From Sarcocystis neurona (Eukaryota > Apicomplexa > Conoidasida > Eucoccidiorida > Sarcocystidae): a DNA stretch of 64,000 nt. Where the stretch lies: NCBI GenBank assembly GCA_000727475.1, contig KL647306.1, positions 1,189,609 through 1,253,608 on the forward strand. Direction: 5' to 3'. Both the position numbers and the translations under genes were made by a program. Below are positions 60,101 to 64,000 of this stretch, piece after piece (the stretch's first letter is position 1; the number at the start of each line of letters is the position of its first letter). The notes below the pieces were generated by a model. The model made no database searches. It had not been told where the DNA came from and saw only the letters and a list, made by a program, of their open reading frames with translations.

Positions 60101-62697
60101 AAGTTCCCCTGCCGCTGCTTCCGCTGCCGGAACAACTACCGCTGCTACTGCTGGTGCTGCTTGAGTTGTTCCTGCGGCTGCTGCTGCTGCTGCTCCTGAT
60201 GTCGCTGCTGCTCCTATGCGGCGTCGCGGGGCTGCTGCTGCTGCTCCGGCTTGGTGGGAGAAGGGAAACCTACCGCCTCGTTCACGTTGCAGCGCGTTCC
60301 GGACAAGGCAGTGCAGCACCAAGTACGCGACGTCCTCGGCGAAGTAGAGCAGCAGAACGCACGTGAGAGGAGGAAGCACCTGCAGCAGAAAGGGCAACAG
60401 CCCGCGCGGCAGCGCAACAGCAGCCGGTCAGGAGCGGGTTCGTATAAATCACCGCGCAGCCCACAGTCCACAGCAGCGTAGCGTCCGAGGGGAAGGCGTC
60501 GCTGCAGCAGCAGCCCCACACCACTTCCTCCCCGCCGCCGAGACACACCGCAGCGCGCAGCAGGACCCCACACGACGCAGCAGCAGCAGCAGCAACAGAA
60601 GCCCGGTCCCACAGCTACCGTCGCGCGGCAGCCCGAGGCCCGCCGAGTTTTTCCGCAGCAGCGGCAACGGCGGGAGCAACCCGCTCCGATAGCGGCGCAG
60701 CGTCCCGCATACACGGCAGCAGACCCTGCAAAGCAACGGGCACTTCCACGTAGAACAAGCTGCCTCCGTGCAACGCAGCACGTATCCGCATTCATTTGCT
60801 GCAAACGTTCCCAGACGCGCCTGTCTGTATATATACGTATATACACCTATATCTATCCTACACATAACCGTATGTATATGTATACACATCCATATATATA
60901 ATATATATACATACCTACACTCACACACATACACGTATTTCCGTACGCCTTTATCTACCTATCTATATGTCTATCTACCTTTCTCTCCATATATATACAC
61001 ACACTCCATATACGTATATATAAATGGATGATGATGAGGACGACTTTCCACGAGGCAGATTCCCCACTTTTGCAGCGACACCTGCTGCAGAGATTCGAAG
61101 GACAGACCTCGGCGTGTACAACGCGCGCCGGAGGACATGGGGAAGATGTGGAGACGAGACCAGGAGGAAGGGGCGTTAGTCTGCTGCTGCAACAGAAGAG
61201 GAGATGCTGCTGCTGCTGCGGGGGTATGCGGTTGCGAATGCTCACGCATACGTAAATAATTCATCTCGTTGACTTTTAACCACCTTCCCACAACCACCTC
61301 TCCACGCAGACGTACACACTTACATATATATATGTACGCGTGTATACACGCGTGTACGTATACATTTATTTGTCCTTATATGGCCACGCATATATATAGG
61401 TGTGTATATACGTAGACGTATGTCTGTATATACACACATGCATATGGGCTGGCGTATACATGCATATACATACACGTTCACATACATGTACATATATGTA
61501 TATATACACGCGTAGAGAGGCGGGAACAGGTGGGCGCTCCTCAATCGGTTGATCGCGTGGAGAAGTCTGCTGCAGAATTTCTGTTTGACCGGAGAGTTGC
61601 GTTTCGCCGTGAATATCGTCGATCGCCTGCGCGAAACCTTCAAGAGGCCGAGCAGCGCCCTCTGTTGGGATGGCAGTCGTACGCCAGCGGGCGGCAACGG
61701 AGAAGAGAAGCAGCAGGCAGCCGCCGACACCTCGGTGTGGCTTCAGGCAGATATACTCGTGCGTACCCGCAGCAGCAGAGCGCCCAACGTACACATATAT
61801 ATATAGGCATATGCGCATGTCTATATGTATACACATGTGTAGTAGAAACACATCCATACATGTGTACCACCGACCCGCCTTCCCATCCGTGTGGGTACGT
61901 GCATGCAGATTTGGGGGGGGAAACATAAAGACACAGAGAGACGGAGATGTCTACGTATATATACACGACTAGGTGGATATATACGTAGACGTGTACAGTA
62001 GTACACACGTGCACGTATATATGCAGGAGGTCAGGGCAAACAGCACCGGGCGAGGGGAACCCCTGCTGCCTTTTTTGTTGTTGGTGTAGTAGCGGCTGCG
62101 GCGGCGCTGGTGCCAGCAGCCTTCGCCAGCGCGGGGTGGCTGCTGCTGTCACAGAGACAACCGCCACGTTGTTGCGCGCGAGCTGCTGCTGCTGCTGCTC
62201 GTGGGACGGGCAGCGGCTACGCGGTAGAAGAAATGGCTGTCCACTGCTCTTAAAGGGAGCCGCACTGCGCGCGGCCGTTCTACTGCTGTTCTGCGAGATG
62301 CCTCTTTTGACGCTGCTGCTGCCGCGCTTCTGGCTGCTGTTCCTGGTGTCCCTCGTTTCTGTCGCCGCTCTGTGAAGCTTGCTGGTTCCTTCACAGCGTG
62401 CTGCGGCCGTATTCTATAGACGGCTGCTGCTCTGGAATAACGCAGCTGCTCCTGACAGCTGCCACTCCTCCTCCCCCTGGCATGTTCCCTGCTGCACGTG
62501 CTGCTGCCGGTCCTGCTGCTGTTGTTGCTGCAGGATTCGCTGCTGCTGGTGTGGAGTCGGGGCTTACCGGACAGAATTCAACAGCAAATCCATGCAGGGC
62601 GTTGAGACACCACAGAATACGTCGGGCCATTTCCCTTCCCTCCGCCGTTAACAGCAAATGCAGATCGGTCACTGTCTCCAGCTGGTACACATCTCCC
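44934..62697 (-). CDS. TBC and TLDc domain protein (TBC1D24/Skywalker-like), at least 12 exons
   Basis: Membrane-trafficking type protein. Minus-strand exons, 5' to 3': 62697-62568, 60379-60274, 59364-59324, 58558-58499 (tentative), 57555-57330, 55768-55673, 54580-54540, 51639-51591, 51121-51020, 48857-48683, 47904-47781 and 45078-44934. The first five encode a TBC fold ([58 protein letters not shown]). Four linker exons follow. The last three encode a TLDc domain ([64 protein letters not shown]). All adjacent junctions agree in phase except one unresolved step between 58.5 and 57.6 kb. Exons total about 1.3 kb in 17.8 kb. The YxQ glutamine-finger position reads FCP, so Rab GAP activity is doubtful. 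TLDc proteins are linked to V-ATPase and oxidative stress in other eukaryotes. The N-terminus is incomplete and may lie at 63.4 kb or beyond the window. Confidence 0.85.
46262..46600. repeat. Three-copy repeat of about 150 bp in TBC-TLDc intron
   Basis: Copies start with GCAACAGCAGAAGACGCGCAC-like sequence near 46265, 46416 and 46566, each followed by about 110 bp of TATATA/CATACA microsatellite. Confidence 0.65.
46985..47340. repeat. Tandem repeat of about 65-80 bp in TBC-TLDc intron
   Basis: Five imperfect copies, each with an ACAACAGTTTCATATATA-like part and a GTGTATGAGTGGCTGTAT-like part; they span 46988-47337. Confidence 0.65.
47781..47904 (-). CDS. TBC-TLDc exon: TLDc central strands
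   Basis: Encodes [29 protein letters not shown] and RLTLGGD. It matches the ExFVFxLxP, WTGxN and GG blocks of TLDc. Donor GTAAGA. Confidence 0.85.
48683..48857 (-). CDS. TBC-TLDc exon: TLDc N-terminal half
   Basis: Encodes [37 protein letters not shown] and [10 protein letters not shown]. This matches the TLDc pattern LLYSxxxHGxSLxxLY, the hydrophobic strand and the VFGAF motif. Acceptor ATCCTCCAG, donor GTGACC, phase 1. Confidence 0.85.
49065..49375. repeat. Three-copy repeat of about 130-150 bp, TA-rich
   Basis: Copies of AAACTGTCCACAGAAAGCC-like sequence at about 49068, 49197 and 49349, the last two preceded by CAACAGTGGTG and separated by TA-rich DNA. Confidence 0.7.
49620..50000. repeat. 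Direct repeat of about 230 bp spacing, TA-rich
   Basis: The block from AACACGTATTTCCAAAACTT (49621) through the ATGCATATGTATTC segment reappears with small changes from about 49848. Confidence 0.6.
51020..51121 (-). CDS. TBC-TLDc exon: segment entering the TLDc domain
   Basis: 34 whole codons, [20 protein letters not shown] then [14 protein letters not shown]. Acceptor GCTCTGCAG, donor GTACGT. The LP-containing stretch just before the TLDc core is usual for this family. Confidence 0.75.
51591..51639 (-). CDS. TBC-TLDc exon: 49 bp linker micro-exon
   Basis: Encodes [16 protein letters not shown] after one shared base. Acceptor TTGCTGCTGCAG-type, donor GTACGT. Confidence 0.65.
52600..52870. 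repeat. Tandem repeat of about 70 bp, TA/CT-rich
   Basis: Four copies of CAGTATATATCTCTCTCTAC plus a CATCTACCTCTATATACA part, starting near 52614, 52685, 52757 and 52830. Confidence 0.75.
53829..54125. repeat. Tandem duplication of about 145 bp
   Basis: CCAATAGTAGACATGCTGG (53830) recurs as CCAATAGTAGACACCCTGG (53974). Both are followed by TGTTAATAGCTATATAGACA and a GCTGACGGAAGGGA-like end. Confidence 0.8.
54540..54580 (-). CDS. TBC-TLDc exon: 41 bp linker micro-exon
   Basis: Encodes [13 protein letters not shown] plus two bases; with the next exon it completes a Ser codon. Acceptor GGCCTGCAG, donor GTACGC. Confidence 0.7.
55673..55768 (-). CDS. TBC-TLDc exon: post-TBC linker 1
   Basis: 32 whole codons: [20 protein letters not shown] then [12 protein letters not shown]. 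Acceptor GCTGCAG, donor GTAAGA. Directly continues KLLE of the TBC exon. Confidence 0.75.
55980..56150. repeat. Imperfect CAG/TAG/CAC trinucleotide array
   Basis: Interrupted CAGCAGCAGTAGCACC-type array of about 160 bp in a TBC-TLDc intron (CTG orientation on the gene strand). Confidence 0.75.
56905..57190. repeat. Dispersed repeat with CACCAGGCATATCCGTACAT core
   Basis: Four copies near 56910, 56966, 57075 and 57126, each followed by a TA microsatellite and, in two, GCTTATGTATG. Confidence 0.7.
57330..57555 (-). CDS. TBC-TLDc exon: C-terminal half of the TBC domain
   Basis: Encodes [20 protein letters not shown], then [20 protein letters not shown] and [13 protein letters not shown]. This matches the TBC pattern of a Trp helix, the LP-x-x-x-V-L-R-I-x-D/G-x-F-L-x-E-G block and a terminal helix. 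Acceptor TACTTGCAG, donor GTAATG, out in phase 0. Confidence 0.85.
58499..58558 (-). CDS. Tentative TBC-TLDc exon (60 bp)
   Basis: Encodes [20 protein letters not shown], phase 0 at both ends. The acceptor CATGCAAG and donor GTGCGG are weak, and the next confirmed exon needs phase 2, so one exon between them is missing or this one is wrong. Confidence 0.3.
58797..58965. repeat. 15 bp tandem repeat GGCTGCTACTGCTGC
   Basis: About eleven nearly perfect copies. On the minus strand this reads as CAG-type repeat within a TBC-TLDc intron; the long Ser-, Arg- or Ala-rich frames through it are not supported as coding. Confidence 0.8.
59324..59364 (-). CDS. TBC-TLDc exon: 41 bp micro-exon
   Basis: Encodes [13 protein letters not shown], in phase with the preceding exon (G plus AC gives Asp). 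Acceptor CTGCTGCAG, donor GTGAGG. Confidence 0.55.
60274..60379 (-). CDS. TBC-TLDc exon: TBC domain, LPPL helix
   Basis: Acceptor CTGCTGCAG, donor GTAGGT. It encodes [20 protein letters not shown] and on to [11 protein letters not shown]. Phase 0 in, phase 1 out. It continues the FCP segment, giving the FCPVLPPL arrangement typical of this TBC subtype. Confidence 0.75.
62568..62697 (-). CDS. TBC-TLDc exon: TBC domain, FCP segment
   Basis: Acceptor CCCTGCAG-type, donor GTAAGC. It encodes [20 protein letters not shown] then the helix [22 protein letters not shown]. It starts in phase 2, so a further 5' exon must exist. Confidence 0.7.
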
Positions 62698-63259
62698 CTG
62701 CAGCAGCAGCAGCAGCATTCGCAGCCGCAGCAGCGCGAGCAGAGCCGCAGCAACAGGAATGCAGGAGCTGTAAGGCAGCAGCAGAACAGCGCTCGTATAC
62801 CCCCTTCCGCTTCTTCCGTCCCAGCAGCGTCGCAGCATGAAAGCCAGCGCTTCCACTACAGAGCAGCAGCAGAGACACCGCTGCAGCCGCGACATTTGAA
62901 ACCGACGCGGGAGCGGCACGCGCGGTAGCAGCAGGAGCAGCAGCAGGGGAGTACGGCAGCTACAACACAGTAGCGCAAGCTCAGCAGCCGTAGAGCCAGA
63001 GCCTGGGCAACTGCGTACGACCTGACTCAAAGTCAAGAAACTGAACTTCTTTTGTTGCTGCAGCAGCAAACCTTCTCAGACCACACAAGCACAGGAACGG
63101 CGGAGAGGGGGGACAGTGGGGAAGCGGCGGGGAAGAAATGAATATATATACATGTATATACACATATATGTATTTACAGAGCACATATATATATATATAT
63201 ATATATATATGTGCTCACAGAGTATATATGTGTCTTTACAGAGCAGATGTATGTATTTA

Positions 63260-63735
63260 CAGAGATTTGGGTTGACCGACCGAATATCGACTTCTACGGG
63301 TATGTTGGTGAAGCTGCTGGGTATGTTTCCACGAGTTCGCAGCAGCTGTGCAAAGGCGACAGGAGATTCTTACTTTCTGAGCTGCGCCTTGAGGGCGATA
63401 GGCTTGACATGTTCTTCCATCTCACTGTCGGAGGGAAGCTGGTGAAGGGGAAGGCTGCCATCTGCTGCTGCCGCTGCGGGACAGGGCAAAGGGAGCCGGG
63501 TGGTGAGCCAGTAGCTCGCGGGGGGCTGAGTTCCTGCGGGAGGAATGGCAGCAACAGCGGCAGTGGGCAGCAGCAGCGGCGTGAGCCCCCCCGCCCCGCC
63601 TTCACCGCCTGCTGCGGGGGCAAGCCAAGACGGAGGTGCTGCAGCAGCAGCAGAAGCCGCAGCAGGACGACACGGGCCGGCAGCAGCAGGGCTGGCGCAG
63701 CCAGAAGCAGCTGCAGCGAAACCGGACGACGAATA
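63260..63735 (+). CDS. Possible plus-strand coding sequence, partial
   Basis: A plus-strand frame entered after a TTTACAG acceptor at about 63259 encodes unusually protein-like sequence: IWVDRPNIDFYGYVGEAAGY, LCKGDRRFLLSELRLEGDRL and MFFHLTVGGKLVKG. It then continues into Ala-rich sequence to a stop at 63735. No family recognised. It overlaps the possible minus-strand exon at 63374-63461; only one of the two is likely real. Confidence 0.35.
63374..63461 (-). CDS. Possible upstream TBC-TLDc exon (conflicts with a plus-strand frame)
   Basis: On the minus strand a GTAAGA donor at 63373 ends an 88 bp open stretch encoding LPSDSEMEEHVKPIALKAQL then RK. Its phase 2 end joins the 62697 exon. It lacks the canonical TBC R-x-x-x-W motif, so it may not be correct. 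Confidence 0.3.
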
Positions 63736-64000
63736 AGAAGAAGCGGACGGTAGAGCACGTTGCTGCTGCTGCTCCTCCTGTTGCAAAAGAGACAGCTGCT
63801 CTGCGGTCCTTTCACGAGCAGCTCCGGCTGCACAGGGCTGTCGCTCTCGCTTGTCGTTTTTCTGCTGCTGCCGGGCAGAAGGCGAAGCTTTTCCCTTCCC
63901 TCCGTCATCCGGGTGCTGCTCTCCACCGCGCAGGCGTCCTAGAGCCACCGCCAGCCCCCGCTTTTCCTTCCTGCTGCTGCCTGTCTCCCCTCTTGGTTGC

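Noticed and set aside
60971..61297. Candidate exon of the TBC domain near 61.1 kb ([20 protein letters not shown])
   Set aside because: Looks protein-like, but the flanking exons already join in phase without it and it has no matching donor.

Overview
The window looks like nuclear DNA of a coccidian apicomplexan, most probably Eimeria. The main reason is the very high density of CAG-type trinucleotide repeats. In exons they are read as poly-Gln, poly-Ala and poly-Ser; in introns they run in the opposite (CTG) orientation. Repeat-poor stretches and TA/GT microsatellite tracts alternate with these. The species call is an inference from composition and gene architecture; no ribosomal RNA or telomere is present to confirm it.

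Layout. (1) 1-2.1 kb: a degenerate GT-rich tandem repeat, then about 1.7 kb crowded with GCATGC palindromes and no supportable gene. (2) 2.2-5.5 kb, plus strand: a multi-exon gene for a basic, helical, low-complexity protein of unknown function. (3) 6.05-14.3 kb, plus strand: a two-exon PPM/PP2C-type protein phosphatase, its catalytic motifs separated by very large low-complexity insertions. (4) 14.4-15.4 kb, minus strand: a small two-exon gene convergent with the phosphatase. (5) 15.4-21.9 kb: repeat-poor DNA without a recognisable gene. (6) 21.9-25.0 kb: both strands look partly coding and I could not resolve it. (7) 25.0-38.1 kb, plus strand: a large leucine-rich-repeat protein. Its LRR region is built from micro-exons of 52-70 bp and is followed by two giant low-complexity exons. 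(8) 38.1-44.9 kb: mostly repeat-poor, ending in a minisatellite. (9) 44.9-62.7 kb (possibly to 63.5 kb or beyond), minus strand: a TBC domain plus TLDc domain protein of the TBC1D24/Skywalker architecture. It is split into at least twelve tiny exons inside about 18 kb of TA- and CAG-rich DNA.

Method. Exons were joined by translating the sequence, recognising domain motifs, and requiring GT-AG borders with matching codon phase. In the TBC-TLDc gene, the LRR gene and the phosphatase, independent junctions agree in phase and restore continuous domain sequence. That is the strongest evidence here. Most very long open frames elsewhere are products of the trinucleotide repeat being open in several frames, and are not reported.

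The genes do not form an operon (this is a eukaryote). Their roles, inferred by family, are serine/threonine dephosphorylation, an LRR scaffold, and a Rab/phosphoinositide- or V-ATPase-linked membrane-trafficking factor.
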